Shown one piece after another: positions 22,939-34,144 of a stretch of DNA of 64,000 nt. The notes under the pieces are model-generated. The model made no database searches and was not told the origin of the DNA. It saw only the letters and a list, made by a program, of their open reading frames with translations. The DNA comes from Narthecium ossifragum (lineage: Eukaryota > Streptophyta > Magnoliopsida > Dioscoreales > Nartheciaceae). Within the stretch, counting starts at the first letter, position 1. Every line of letters starts with the position of its first letter. The translations under genes and the position numbers were made by a program. Where the stretch lies: positions 17,045,888-17,109,887 of the forward strand of contig OY986966.1 in assembly GCA_963920575.1 (NCBI GenBank), read 5' to 3'.

Positions 22939-23632
22939 CTACATCCCACTCAATTTTACACACCAGTAAAGTAGGGCAATTCCTACCATCCAAGACATCA
23001 ACAACTCAGTAAAATAAGTCATTGCCATGTCTGCTAACTGTGACTTCTCCATCTCAAGTTTGACAATTTCCCTGTCTTTCTCATCAATGAGATCCTTCAT
23101 TGTTTGCATCTCAACCATAGTCTTCTCGAACTTGACGGTGGCCCTTTCCCTATCTTCTCCCTTCCTGGCATTTAAATCCACCTTAGTCTCCATTTCCTTC
23201 AGCTTGTACCTCAAGTTGATGGTGATAATTTTGGTCTGATCTGGTATGTCTGCATCAATCCACTCGAAGAAATCATAGCCACCATGGCCATGCAAAAAGA
23301 AAGGAAATATGAAAAAGAAAAATAAAAAAGGCAAATCAAATCCGAAAAAATTAGGAATTGAAGTAATCGGAGGCAAAACAGAACAAGAGTTTATATACCT
23401 TAGCAACACAACGTAGGAATCTCCTTCCTGGATTCAATGCCGTCGATGAGGTCAGTATTCTGGCTTTCAATCCACAGTCACAGTAACGGTCATCTCTACT
23501 CTCGGATGAGATTGATCCTCCAGAGAACTGTGAGCTTCCCTGAGATGAAGATGCTCGCGACATCGACCGGAACTTGGTCTCACCAATAACCATAGAGGGA
23601 ATAAATGAGGATGGAAGTAGGGGAGCAGCCAT
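22939..23632 (-). pseudogene. GRF-type zinc-finger gene of MULE-1, two exons
   Basis: Exon 1 (23632-23399, 78 codons, phase 0, donor AAG|GTATAT) encodes a Ser-rich start and CDCGLKARILTSSTALNPGRRFLRC, the first three zinc ligands of a GRF finger. Exon 2 (about 23289-22939) continues with GYDFFEWIDADIPDQ and a long Lys/Glu-rich coiled-coil helix (EMETKVDLNARKGEDRERATV). The fourth Cys, expected just before FFEW, is not present, and no AG acceptor is visible at the expected place, so the gene is probably dead. GRF fingers bind nucleic acid. The gene converges on the MULE-1 transposase, as accessory genes in MULEs often do. The hAT MITE at 23636 sits four bases before the ATG. Confidence 0.65.
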
Positions 23633-23635
23633 ATG

Positions 23636-24090
23636 TAGGGGTGGTGATTGGACCCATAACCCGTGAACCCGACCTGAATTTAGCGGGTTTGGGTTTGGGG
23701 TATTCGGGTGTGGGTCAGGTTCGGGTTTACCCGTCACTGACCCGTCAATAACTGGGTCGGGTTCGGGTTGAGGATGGTAACCCGTGACCCGTGACCCGAC
23801 CCGTTAACGACCCGTGACCCGACCCATTAACTTATAAACCCGTGACATGTTAACTTATAAACTGATGTTTTTAATAGAAAACTAATGTTGGAATAGTGTT
23901 TTTGACCCGACCCGACCCGTTTATCAGACAGGTGGGGTTCAAGTTGACCCGTTTATAAACGGGTCGGGTTCGGGTAAAAAAAAACCAACCCGTTTAATAA
24001 ACAGGTCGGGTTCGGGTTTGGCCTTTGGGTCGAGATAATCGATCCCGACCCGACCCGAACCCGACCTACCAACCCGTTTTTCCACCCCTA
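23636..24090. mobile_element. Second hAT-type MITE with CGGGT words
   Basis: 455 bp, starting TAGGGGTGG and ending CCACCCCTA, filled with CCCGACCC and CGGGTCGGG words as in the copy at 18334. The flanks GCCATATG and GCTACATG match at 6 of 8 bases, a decayed TSD. It lies directly upstream of the GRF gene ATG. Confidence 0.8.
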
Positions 24091-24320
24091 GCTACATGGT
24101 GGCTTGAGTGTGTCTTGTGCCCTCATCGACGGTGGTGGTGGCCGGAGATCTCCCGGGATGAAGATGCTCGCGACATCAACTTGGGGCTCGATGGTTGTCT
24201 CACCAACAACTAGGGAGGGAATAAAGGAGGATGGAAGTAGGGGAGTAACTACCTGGTGGCTTGAGTGTGTATTGTACCCTCATCGACGGCGGTGAAGGCC
24301 GGAGATCTCCTGGAGATGGG
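24091..24320. repeat. Tandem duplication upstream of the GRF gene
   Basis: A block with GGTGGCTTGAGTGTG and CCCTCATCGACGG occurs at 24098 and again at about 24252. A part with GAAGATGCTCGCGACATC is also shared with GRF exon 1 (23545). No separate gene is seen here. Confidence 0.7.
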
Positions 24321-24644
24321 TTATGCGGAAAACCCTAGGTGTATAATGGCTGAGGATGGCTGGCCGTTATCTTATATGACGAGATCCCTCGATACCGCCT
24401 TAGTTGGCGTGAAAATTCACACGTGAACGGTTTGCCGTTAAAAGATTGTAACGTCGTTGGATGATGGATTTATACTACACTACTAAGTAACTTCGAGCAT
24501 TTTTTGATAATTTTGAAACTACGTGATACTAAACTGCAAAACTTAGAAATTATAAGATATCGAAGTGCTTTTTGGCCTATGTAATATCAAACTTTTATAG
24601 GGGTACATATGCAATTAATCCTAAATAAGAATTTCCTTACCCAA
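24321..24644. other. Non-coding, probable outer end of MULE-1
   Basis: No coding frame or RNA gene is visible. The words GGGGTACATATGCAATTAATCC near 24600 look like a MULE end, but the other end is outside the window, so no terminal inverted repeat can be checked. Confidence 0.35.
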
Positions 24645-24653
24645 TTAATAAAT

Positions 24654-24693
24654 GCGTGGTTTTATATGCACCACCTCAATTTATATGTGCACC
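24654..24693 (+). repeat. Left terminal inverted repeat of MULE-2
   Basis: Starts GCGTGGTTTTATATGCACC; 34 of 40 bases match the reverse complement of 45819-45858. The word GTGCACCAC recurs just inside both ends. Confidence 0.88.
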
Positions 24694-25205
24694 ACATAAA
24701 ACATTTAATTTTATTACCCAATATACCCCTAGCGTTAGTTGACCAAACTACCCTCGATTAACACCCTCATTTAACTAAACCTGCTAGCCTATTCAAGCTA
24801 ATTAACTAAACTTATTAACACTATTAATTTTCCTATGTGCACCACACCACAAACTTCATACCTTAAACATTGCCATCGTCGTCTATATCCTCCCTCCAAC
24901 CTCAAGCTTCACTCAATGTCTCCTACCGCTGTCCTCACCAAACTGTCTCCCTCTTCTGCCTCGAACCGAAGCATATGCAGCACTCCGAACGCAACACGAG
25001 GACGCATTCCATAGCTACATCACATATAGTTCAGTCTTCTTTGCAACACTCGCGGTGACGTGAAGATGGATTCGGAATCAGAAGAGTAATCATTCCCAGA
25101 ACACGGCCCAGAACACACGAGCGGAACGCCGAGCCATCTAAAGGTATCATGTTTGTCTCTTCTACGTGTTTTTGCCCTTTTTTTTAACCGGAAGGATCGC
25201 GTCTT

Positions 25206-25490
25206 GATCGGTCAAACCAGACCGATCTTTGTCTTAGGTATCGGCTTTACGTAGCCGAACAAGTTTATACTTATCGGTCCCGAAAAACCGGCAAGTTTAG
25301 TTAAATAGCGACTTTTTGAAACCGATATGTTACACGAAGATCGGTTAAATAAAGCCGAACATTGTATTTCGGTTACTTAAAGCCGAAAATTTTTCTTATA
25401 TTCGGTTTCATATAGCCGAAATTTTGGATTACTTTTCGGTTTCATAAAACCGAACTATGCGGAATTTATCGGTTTTTTAAGACCGAAATC
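25206..25490. repeat. Left hairpin array of MULE-2 (in transposase intron 1)
   Basis: About nine short inverted repeats spaced near 35 bp. The first is GATCGGTC - AAACCA - GACCGATC (25206-25227); another is TCGGCT/AGCCGA (25241-25258). Later ones follow the consensus CGGTTT, 4-7 bases, AACCGA or AGCCGA. It lies in the intron between the first two transposase exons. Confidence 0.85.
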
Positions 25491-26108
25491 AGCATAATTG
25501 TGATATTGATTGTTTTATGATGACAGGACTATGCCTCCACTGCTGGCAGTGGTGTTGGAGATGCCATTGTTATGGATTACACGTCGCAGTTCACGACTAA
25601 CATGGTATGCATATGACCGTGTTCTTTTTCTTCATATATTTGACTTTGAGGGAATTTTTTTCTGCAGGCAACTAACTGTCTTCTGACACATGCGTACAGA
25701 TATTCCATAATCGAGAGACCCTAATTCAGTGGACTCAAGAAGTGGGTAGGCAGCATGGGTTAGTCATAGTGATCAAAAACTCAGAGGCAGGTGGATCTGG
25801 TAGAAAGCCAAGGCTGACATTAGCTTGTGAGAGAAGTGGCATGTATAGGGACTCGACCCAATGGAGAAAATCTGAAAATAAGACCAAGGCTCTGGCCAAG
25901 AAGAAGAAAGGTTGTGGCACTAAGAAATGTGGTTGCCCCTGATAACGCGTGAAAAGTGCACAAATCGCCCCTTTAACTAGGTCCTGTTAGCCTCCGAGCA
26001 ATGCTATTTTGATGGTCTATGGTGCATTTCAGGTATAAGAGCCTTCAACGAAGGTTAGATCAAGTTTGGTGCTAAAACGAAGTGATTCTGGCAATCCTGC
26101 GTGAAGGA

Positions 26109-26281
26109 GATCGATCTGCATCCTGAAGGAGATCGATCTCATTATTCCAGCAAGAAGCGGTCCAATCGAAGCAAAGGAGATCGATCTTCATCCTAAAGGA
26201 GATCGATCTTGGTCGGGCATATTCCAGATCCAGAGTTCGCAGAACGAAGGAGATCGATCTTCTTCCCTATGGAGATCGATC
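26109..26281. promoter_or_regulatory. GATCGATC pairs upstream of the Athila TATA box
   Basis: Pairs at 26109/26131, 26179/26201 and 26252/26274, each exactly 22 bp apart; first sites are 70 and 73 bp apart. The last is 65 bp before TATAAATA (26346-26353). The 3' LTR has the same array, with one site changed to GATCAATC at 36541. A role as promoter-binding sites is inferred from position. Confidence 0.7.
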
Positions 26282-26908
26282 TCATTTGATGCTGGGAGAA
26301 AAATAAAGGGCTGAGATCTAATCCGAGTTAGGGTTTTATTAAGGCCTATAAATAGGTGTTAGGAGAGGATTTTTGGCAGCCACCCATAGGCGAATTTTCC
26401 TCTCCTCCTGAGTGTTTCCTTGGTCCTTCTTCCTCCATAAACATTAGGGTTAGATCTTGAAGATAGATCCATGGTGGGAGCGCATCATCAACCTTCTCCG
26501 ATGGATCGTCTCTTCAAGATGAGTAGCTAAATCTTTTGTCTAGGAAATTCTATGATGTAATAGGGAGTTTATTTCAGTTTTCCTATGGATCTGAGCATGT
26601 ACTTTATGATGGTTTAATGGATTAAATTCGGATTTTATATATCTATTGGTAATAGTTCTCATGGTGAATGTTTTGTTTGCTCTTTGTGCCCTAATTTCGG
26701 TCGGTCTTATCTCGGTTTTTCCGTGAGTATACAGCCGGATTTTGTGAAAACTCAAAACACAAAAGTCGTAGATCTTTGTCTTAGCTTTCCAACGAATCTT
26801 GAATCGCCTTGTTTCGAGTTCGGATGTGAAAGTTACGCTGAGATTACGATCGCTGGTTTTGAGCTTTGCATGTTAGAGGCTAGGATTAGGACTTGTTCAA
26901 GTTGCTTT

Positions 26909-27082
26909 CATGCTAGAACCATGTTAGATCTTTGGATTGGATTCTAAACCCTAGCTTATGATTGTAGGAGTGCTAGAACCACTGCCTTAATGCTAGAACC
27001 ATTAAGACCTATGATTGTAACCTACGATTCATTCTTTATCTTTATCGATTAGGCGATCTCAAAGTGCTAGAACCACTTTGAT
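26909..27082 (+). other. CTAGAAC hairpin series in the Athila LTR
   Basis: Four copies of TGCTAGAACCA, at 26911, 26971, 26991 and 27065. Complementary arms around them are CA/TG, AG/CT, CTTAA/TTAAG and TCAAAG/CTTTGA. They lie downstream of the TATA box and so would be in the 5' leader of the transcript. The 3' LTR holds the same series (+10410). Confidence 0.8.
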
Positions 27083-27504
27083 TATTTTCATACCAATTAT
27101 CCGCTGATTTGTTCTTCATTCCGACATAGGCTTCTAATGAATCTATGTTGAGTGATAGTGGACCTAGCCGATCTTCTATCAACCCTAGAAAACCATCTTG
27201 AACTTATTGAATTGCTCTTATCCTAGGAATGCCTAGATAGCTCTCGATTATGGATTAGAACTTCCTAGCCTTTTCTCTATTGTTGTTCTCCCAATTTAGT
27301 TTAAAAGACCAACTATCATCTATCTTCCTTAACTTTTGATTTAGAACTATGCATGGTAATTAGGCTTAATCCTGTTTTCCCTGTGGACCGACCCGGACTC
27401 ATCGCTATCTACCCCTTAAGTAGTTAGTAGTGTTTCGGTTTATAAATTTGTAATTTTGGCGTCCTTGTTAAGGTAACGACACTTTTCAAGGCGTGTCAAA
27501 ATTT

Positions 27505-27522
27505 TGGCGCCGTTGCCGGGGA
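27505..27522 (+). other. Primer-binding site of the young Athila
   Basis: TGGCGCCGTTGCCGGGGA, six bases after the LTR, the standard Athila site complementary to the 3' end of aspartate tRNA. Confidence 0.93.
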
Positions 27523-27767
27523 TCACGGTTTATTAAGTTTAAATTGCTTAGTGTAGTTTTATTTTAATTGGTTATCTTTATTTCTGTCATCTATTATATA
27601 AAAGACCAAAAATAGTACTAGTTCTAATATTTCCTATCTTTTTGATCGTGTGTTAGGGACTTTGACGAAGCACCTTCCAAGCGGAGAAGGAGCATCGGTC
27701 AAAGCCTCACCGAGATAGCACTGTGAGTATCTCTAAACCTTGGTTGTTCTTGTGATGTGGTATATGG

Positions 27768-30700
27768 ATGAATGTTAGTGAAGATTCAGATTTAAATATT
27801 ACATTGCAAGAATTCTTGAATTCTCGTGCTGCATTGCTTAGACCTGTGAATATTTCACCTGATTCATCCATGGAGAACCATAACGTAGATGATCCTCATG
27901 ATCATGATGGAAATCCGACCCATCATGAAGATCAAGGTCGCATGAATATGAAGGACTTTTACATTCCTACCTCATTTACTTCAAATTCATGCATTCAACC
28001 CCCAGTAATAGGAGCTGCCCACTATGAAATCAAGCCTCAGTTCCTTCAATCTCTTCCTGCCTTTCATGGTCTGTCTCATGAAGATCCCTACAACCATATA
28101 GAAGAGTTTATCTTGATCAGTTCAACCGTGAAGGTTAATAATTTCACTGATGATGCTTGGAAATTGAAACTCTTTCCCTTTACTCTCAAGGGCAAAGCAA
28201 AATATTGGCTTACATCTTTAGAGCCCAGATCTATCACGACTTGGCCTCAACTTCAAACCCAGTTTCTTGCTAAATTCTTTCCAATTACCAAGACCAGTGA
28301 TCTTAGGAAAGAGATTTCATCTTTCAAACAAGCTGATGATGAACTTTTCCATGAAGCTTGGGATAGATATAGGGAACTCCTTAGGAAGTGTCCTCACCAT
28401 CAATTCCCTCAATGGGCTATCATAGAGAATTTTTATAATGGGCTTAAGGAGAGACACCAAATGACTATTGATGCCGCCTGTGGAGGAGTGTTTATTATGA
28501 ATCCTCTTGATGATTCATGGAGGCTTTTTGAAAGATTAGCTGAGAATTCCCAACACCATGCTTCATCTTCTAGGAATACCAGAGAGTTGCCCAATCAAGC
28601 TAGACCTAGAGGTACCCTGGAATTAAATGAATCTACTCGTTTAGCCCAACAAGTAGACATTCTAAGTAGGAAGCTTGACCAAGTTTTGACTCAGACTACA
28701 AACCAAGTAGTATCTTCAAATTCTTCAAATCCTTCAAATCCGTCAATGCCATCTTATACTGCAGATGTATGTTTCTTATGTTCAAATTCTGATCACGATG
28801 TCACGGATTGTCATTTAGCTCCTCAATATCCTGAATTAGTTCAGGAACATGTGAATGCAATTTATAATCAGTCCAAACCAGCTTATGATCCATATTCTAA
28901 TACATATAATCCTGGTTTACGCAATCACCCAAATTTCTCTTGGAGAACACCTGGACAGCAACCTGATTCCTTTAATCCAAGACTACCTAGGAACAATCAA
29001 AATCCGAGTTTTCCTCCTAAATTTCAACCTCAGTATAAGCCTCCTCAAAATTTTCCTTCCCAAGGACCATATCAATCTCAACAGCATCAACCTTGGGGAG
29101 GCACGTCATATGGAGCACCGCTACCTCAACAACCTCAAAACCAACCTTCTTTTCCCCAACCGAACCAAGGTCCAGCTATGGATGAATATACCAAAATACT
29201 CCATTCTCATACTCAAGCATTGGCTAAGTTAGAAGCTCAAATGGGTCAAATAGCTAACGCCTTGTCTAAAAGAGAAGAAGGTACCTTACCAAGTCAACCC
29301 ATTCCTAACCCTAGAGGTCAACATTCCGTAGAATCCTCCCATGAACATGTCCAAGCTGTCACTACTCTGCGAAGTGGGAAGACCTTTGCTAATATTGAGA
29401 AACCAGATGATGAATGTCCTAATAATGATCTTATATCTCAACCTCTCAATGCAGCTCCATCTACTTCTCAAGTTCCATTAGATAGAGACTTGCATGCATC
29501 TAATGATGAGGTGTTACCCAAAACTTCAATTCCTACTCCTCATGATTCTACTTCGTTGCCTGAGCCGAATCCTAGGACATATGTTCCGAAAATTCCTTTT
29601 CCTGAGGCCCTGGTAGATCCGACTTCACGTCCTTCCAAAAATTCTAAACTTGATGAGATGGTTGAAGTTTTCAAGAAAGTTCATATCAATCTTCCTCTGT
29701 TGGATGCTATCAAACAAATTCCTTCTTATGCGAAATTTCTGAAAGATTTATGCACTCAAAAGCGTCGATCTAGATCTCATGTTTCCAAAAAGATTTTCTT
29801 GACTGAACAAGTAAGCTCAATCCTTCGTAGTGATATTCCTCCTAAACTTAAAGATCCAGGTACTCCTACTATTTCTTGCACTATAGGAAACCATTTGATT
29901 GATGGAGCTTTACTTGATTTAGGAGCGAGCGTGAATCTCATGCCTCATTCGTTATATTCCAAGTTTGGTACAGGAGAACTTAAACCCACTGCTATGACTC
30001 TTCAGTTAGCTGATCGTTCAATTAAAACCTCACGGGGTGTGCTTGAAGATGTTCTAGTTAAAGTTGGTCAATGTGTGTTTCCTGTGGATTTTGTGGTGTT
30101 GGATATGAAACCAAGCTTGCAAACTAAGAAAAATGTTCCTATAATTCTTGGTCGACCTTTCTTAGCTACAGCTAATGCTTGCATTAATTGTAGGGATGGT
30201 ATTATGACACTTACTTTTGGGAATATGGAATTGAAATTGAATATTTTTCATACGTCAAAACGCCATGCATATGATGATGATTGTTTCGTGGTAAATGCTT
30301 TAATGAACAATGATGATATCGATATGTGTGTGGACGATGCGATGTATAAGATAGTGCATGATGATGATGTATCAAGTGAGAGTTATGTAAGTGCATGTGA
30401 TGCTCCATTTTTCGATGATGAGGATGTGGTAACTAGAGATGATTTACCAGATCTGAATATTGATTTTCCTGAATTACATGGTGAGATATTTGATAAGCAG
30501 AATGGTATACTGACTGGTGATGTTGATGATCTGATTATGCTTGAGGATGTGAAAGGTTATGATTTGTATGAGGATGTGTGTAATATTTCTTGGAAAAGGA
30601 TTCCAATTGAACCTCTACCACTTACTTCTTCAACTCCAGCCTTACCATCTCTGATTATGCCGCCTCAGCTTGATTTGAAAACATTACCTTCTAATCTTAA

Positions 30701-33572
30701 ATATGTCTTCCTTGGAGCTGATTCTACGCTTCCTGTGATTATCTCCTCTTCGTTAACCAAAACTTAGGAATCTCAATTGATTGAAGTTCTTAGGTTGCAT
30801 AGGAGAGCCATTGGATGGTCCATAGGAGATCTTAGAGGTATTGACCCTTCTATCTGCATGCATCGTATACATTTAGAGGATGAAACTAAAAGTGTTAGAG
30901 AAATGCAGCGACGTCTTAATCCGTTGATGAAGGACGTGGTCATGAAAGAGGTAGTGAAACTCTTAGATGCTGGTATCATATACCCGATCTCTGATTCTAA
31001 ATGGATTAGTCCAACTCAGGTGGTTCCTAAGAAATCCGGGATTACGGTAGTTAAAAATGAAACAGGAAAAGAAATCGCAACACGTCAGACTACAGGTTGG
31101 AGAGTTTGCATAGACTATAGGAGACTGAATGCTTTGACAAGAAAGGATCATTTTCCCTTGCCTTTTATCGACCAGATTTTAGAAAGATTAGCGGGTCAAG
31201 CCTACTACTGTTTCCTTGATGGTTACTCAGGCTATAACCAAGTAGCTATAGATCCTGTTGATCAAGAGAAAACGACCTTCACTTGTCCCTTTGGAACCTT
31301 TGCATATAGGAGAATGCCTTTTGGGTTGTGCAATGCTCCAGCTACGTTCCAACGTTGTATGCTTTCAATTTTTGGAGACATGATTGAGCAATTTCTCGAA
31401 ATATTTATGGATGATTTTTCTGTCTTTGGCAAAACCTTTGAATCTTGTTTATCAAATCTTTCAAGAGTTCTTGCTAGATGTGTCGAAACAAACCTTGTGC
31501 TTAGTTGGGAGAAGAGTCATTTTATGGTTAATGAAGGAATTGTGCTTGGTCATGTGATTTCGAGTCGGGGGATGGAAGTCGACAAAGCAAAACTGGAATT
31601 AATTTCTAAATTGCCGCCTCCTTCCTCAGTACGTCAAATCAGATCCTTCCTGGGGCATGCGGGATTTTACCGTAGATTTATCAAGGATTTTAGTAAAATA
31701 TCTCGTCCTCTCTGTGCCTTGCTTGCGAAAGATGTTCCTTTCGTGTTCGACGAATCATGCCTTAAAGCTTTTAATATCCTTCGGGACTCTCTTTCGTCAG
31801 CACCTATTTGTCATCCTCCTGTGTACGATCACCCTTTTGAGATTATGTGTGATGCTTCTGATCGTGCCGTTGGTGCTGTTCTTGGGCAAACGATTGATAA
31901 AATGCCCAGAGTTATCTATTATGCTAGCAAGACTTTGAATGAAGCTCAGCTTAATTATACCACAACTGAGAAGGAGTTGCTAGCTGTAATCTTTGCCTTG
32001 AAAAAATTCCGTTCATATCTTCTTGAATCTAAGGTCATTATATTCACCGATCATTCTGCTTTAAGATATCTTGTAGGGAAGAAAGAACTCAAACCAAGGT
32101 TAATCCGTTGGATTATGCTTTTGCAAGAGTTTGATCTTGAATTAAGAGATAAAAAGGGAGCTTTGAATGTAGTAGCTGATCATTTATCTAGACTGCCCTT
32201 AGATGTGATCAACGATGCAATTCCGATTAATGACACATTCCCAGATGAACACCTTTTTGTTGTTGACCATCCTCCTACACCTTGGTATGCACATATCGTG
32301 AATTATCTTGTTACAGGATTTATTCCGTCTCATTGGACCAAGCAAGACAAAGACAAATTTTTCTCTCGAACTAAATCCTATGTCTGGAATGATCCAATTC
32401 TTTTCAAACATTGTCCTGATCAAATTATGCGATGTTGTGTACCTGAATCTGAAATTATTTCTGTCTTAACCACTTGCCATTCTCATGCTTGTGGGGGGCA
32501 TTTTTCTGGCCGGAGAACTGCAGCCAAAATCTTCCAATCTGGTTTCTACTGGCCGACTATATTTCGTGATGCTCATAGTTTTTCCCAAGCTTGCATTAGA
32601 TGTCAACAGCTTGGTAATATATCCAGCAGAAATGAAATGCCGCAAACTCCTATCATTGTATGTGAAATTTTTGATGTTTGGGGCATTGATTTTATGGGTC
32701 CCTTTCCTCCTTCAAATGGCTTCATGTATATCCTAGTAGCAGTTGATTATGTTTCTAAGTGGATAGAAGCTGTAGCTACTAGGACAAACGATCATCGAGT
32801 TGTTATCAAATTTCTTCATTCGAACATCTTTTCTCGATTTGGTCACCCTAGAGCGATCATTAGTGATGGAGGATCCCACTTTATGAATAGGTACTTCCGC
32901 CAAACCCTTAATAAATACGGAATCTCTCATAAGGTTACCACACCATATCATCCTCAAACTAGTGGCCAAGTAGAGGTGTCGAACCGAGAAATTAAGCGGA
33001 TTCTATAAAAAGTGGTGCGGGCAGATAGAAAAGATTGGTCTATGCGACTGGATGAGGCCTTATGGGCTTACCGTACAGCTTATAAGACCCCGATTGGTAT
33101 GTCCCCATTCAGAATGGTGTATGGCAAACACTGCAATCTTCCAATAAGCCTAATGAATAAAGTATGGTTAAATATTCATAAAGTGAACTGGAACCAAGGG
33201 ACTGGGTGTAGTAACCGCTTGCTTCAATTGAATGAACTAGAAGAAATCCGTAATGAAGCCTATGACAATTCTCTAATTTATAAGGCTCGGACTAAAGCGT
33301 ATCATGATAAGTTCATTCATCGAAGAGTTTTCAATGTTGGTGATAAAGTTTGGCTTTTTAACGCCAAGCTTAGACTCTTCCCGGGAAAACTTCAGTCTAG
33401 GTGGAATGGGCCATTCACAATAAAACAAGTTTTTCCTCATGGAGCATTTGAGATTTGGAATCCTAAATCTGGCTCTATTTTCACAGTGAATGGTCATAGA
33501 TTAAAACCGTATATCGAAAATCCACCACAGCTAGACCCTACAATGACATTAGATGAGCCGCAGTATCGGTGA
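27768..33572 (+). pseudogene. Athila gag-pol polyprotein with two in-frame stops
   Basis: One frame from the ATG at 27768 to the TGA ending at 33572, broken only by TAG at 30765 and TAA at 33006. Order: gag capsid core (about residues 75-215, with WKLKLFPFTLKGKAKYWL), CCHC knuckle CFLCSNSDHDVTDC, Pro/Gln-rich stretch, protease with DLGAS (about 724) and IILGRPFLA. A Asp-rich linker follows, then RT with IDYRRLN and the catalytic FMDD, RNase H ([20 protein letters not shown]), integrase with HHCC finger and the acidic residues in [16 protein letters not shown] and SGQVE. DLGAS in place of DS/TGA is usual for Athila. Gag forms particles; pol copies and inserts the element. With two stops this copy could not make a full polyprotein without readthrough. 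Confidence 0.95.
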
Positions 33573-33598
33573 TTGGGCGTTAACTTCGTCGGGCTAGC

Positions 33599-33633
33599 GA
33601 CGTTAAACCGAGCGCTTGATGGGAGGCAACCCA
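33599..33633 (+). other. Conserved 35-nt post-pol motif (young Athila)
   Basis: Starts GACGTTAAACC and ends GGGAGGCAACCCA, 27 bases after the polyprotein stop. It matches 15527-15561 at 33 of 35 positions. Confidence 0.85.
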
Positions 33634-33816
33634 TCGAATTCTAGTAGTTGCTCTTTAGTTATTTATTTTTCGTAAGTTTTGTCGTTTATTTTTTTTTTTT
33701 CTTATCACTGTGTGCATGGTTGCTGTATGTTTACACCTTGGGGCTGGTGTGAGTAGATATTGTTTGAGGGCAGAATCTAGGTTAATCGGCTTGGTTCTGC
33801 AGTTCAGGATGAAAGA

Positions 33817-33916
33817 GATCGATCTCCATGACTTTGGAGATCGATCTTCTTGGACCAAGAACGTACCTAGGTGATAGACTAATCCAGATCGATCTCCTTA
33901 CCCCTGGAGATCGATC
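33817..33916. promoter_or_regulatory. GATCGATC pairs after pol of the young Athila
   Basis: Pairs at 33817/33839 and 33887/33909, both 22 bp apart, with first sites 70 bp apart. A TATTTATATA stretch follows at about 34110. This layout copies the LTR promoter, so an internal promoter is possible. Confidence 0.55.
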
Positions 33917-34144
33917 TCTATCGGGATCCTTGAAAAATAAAAAAAGGAAACAGAGCAAAGCAGAGTCAGACTCAAACTCGGATCGCCGGCCTTCCACCGC
34001 CTTCCTTACAACCGGCTTTCCTTAATTCCTTACCTCCTTCTGTCCTTAATTCCGATTCCGACTAAGTGTCCTAAAGCCTATCTACCTCTCTTAGAGGCGG
34101 TGAAATTCCCTATTTATATACCCATTAGCCTTGTGTTTCACTAC

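Larger units (their letters stand above)
25940..27498 (+). repeat. 5' LTR of the young Athila
   Basis: Begins TGATAACGCGTGAAAAGTGC and ends CAAGGCGTGTCA. It contains three GATCGATC pairs, a TATA box at 26346-26353 and, further down, four CTAGAAC hairpins. The predicted transcript start is a few tens of bases after the TATA box. The short frames inside it are repeated in the 3' LTR and are not genes. Confidence 0.96.

Noticed and set aside
26540..26947. Genes on both strands inside the Athila LTR
   Set aside because: The same frames recur in the 3' LTR and overlap each other; they are chance frames in regulatory DNA.
30765..33008. Programmed readthrough stops in Athila gag-pol
   Set aside because: The two stops are at unrelated places, neither has an obvious readthrough context, and the element family normally has one open frame; point mutations are simpler.
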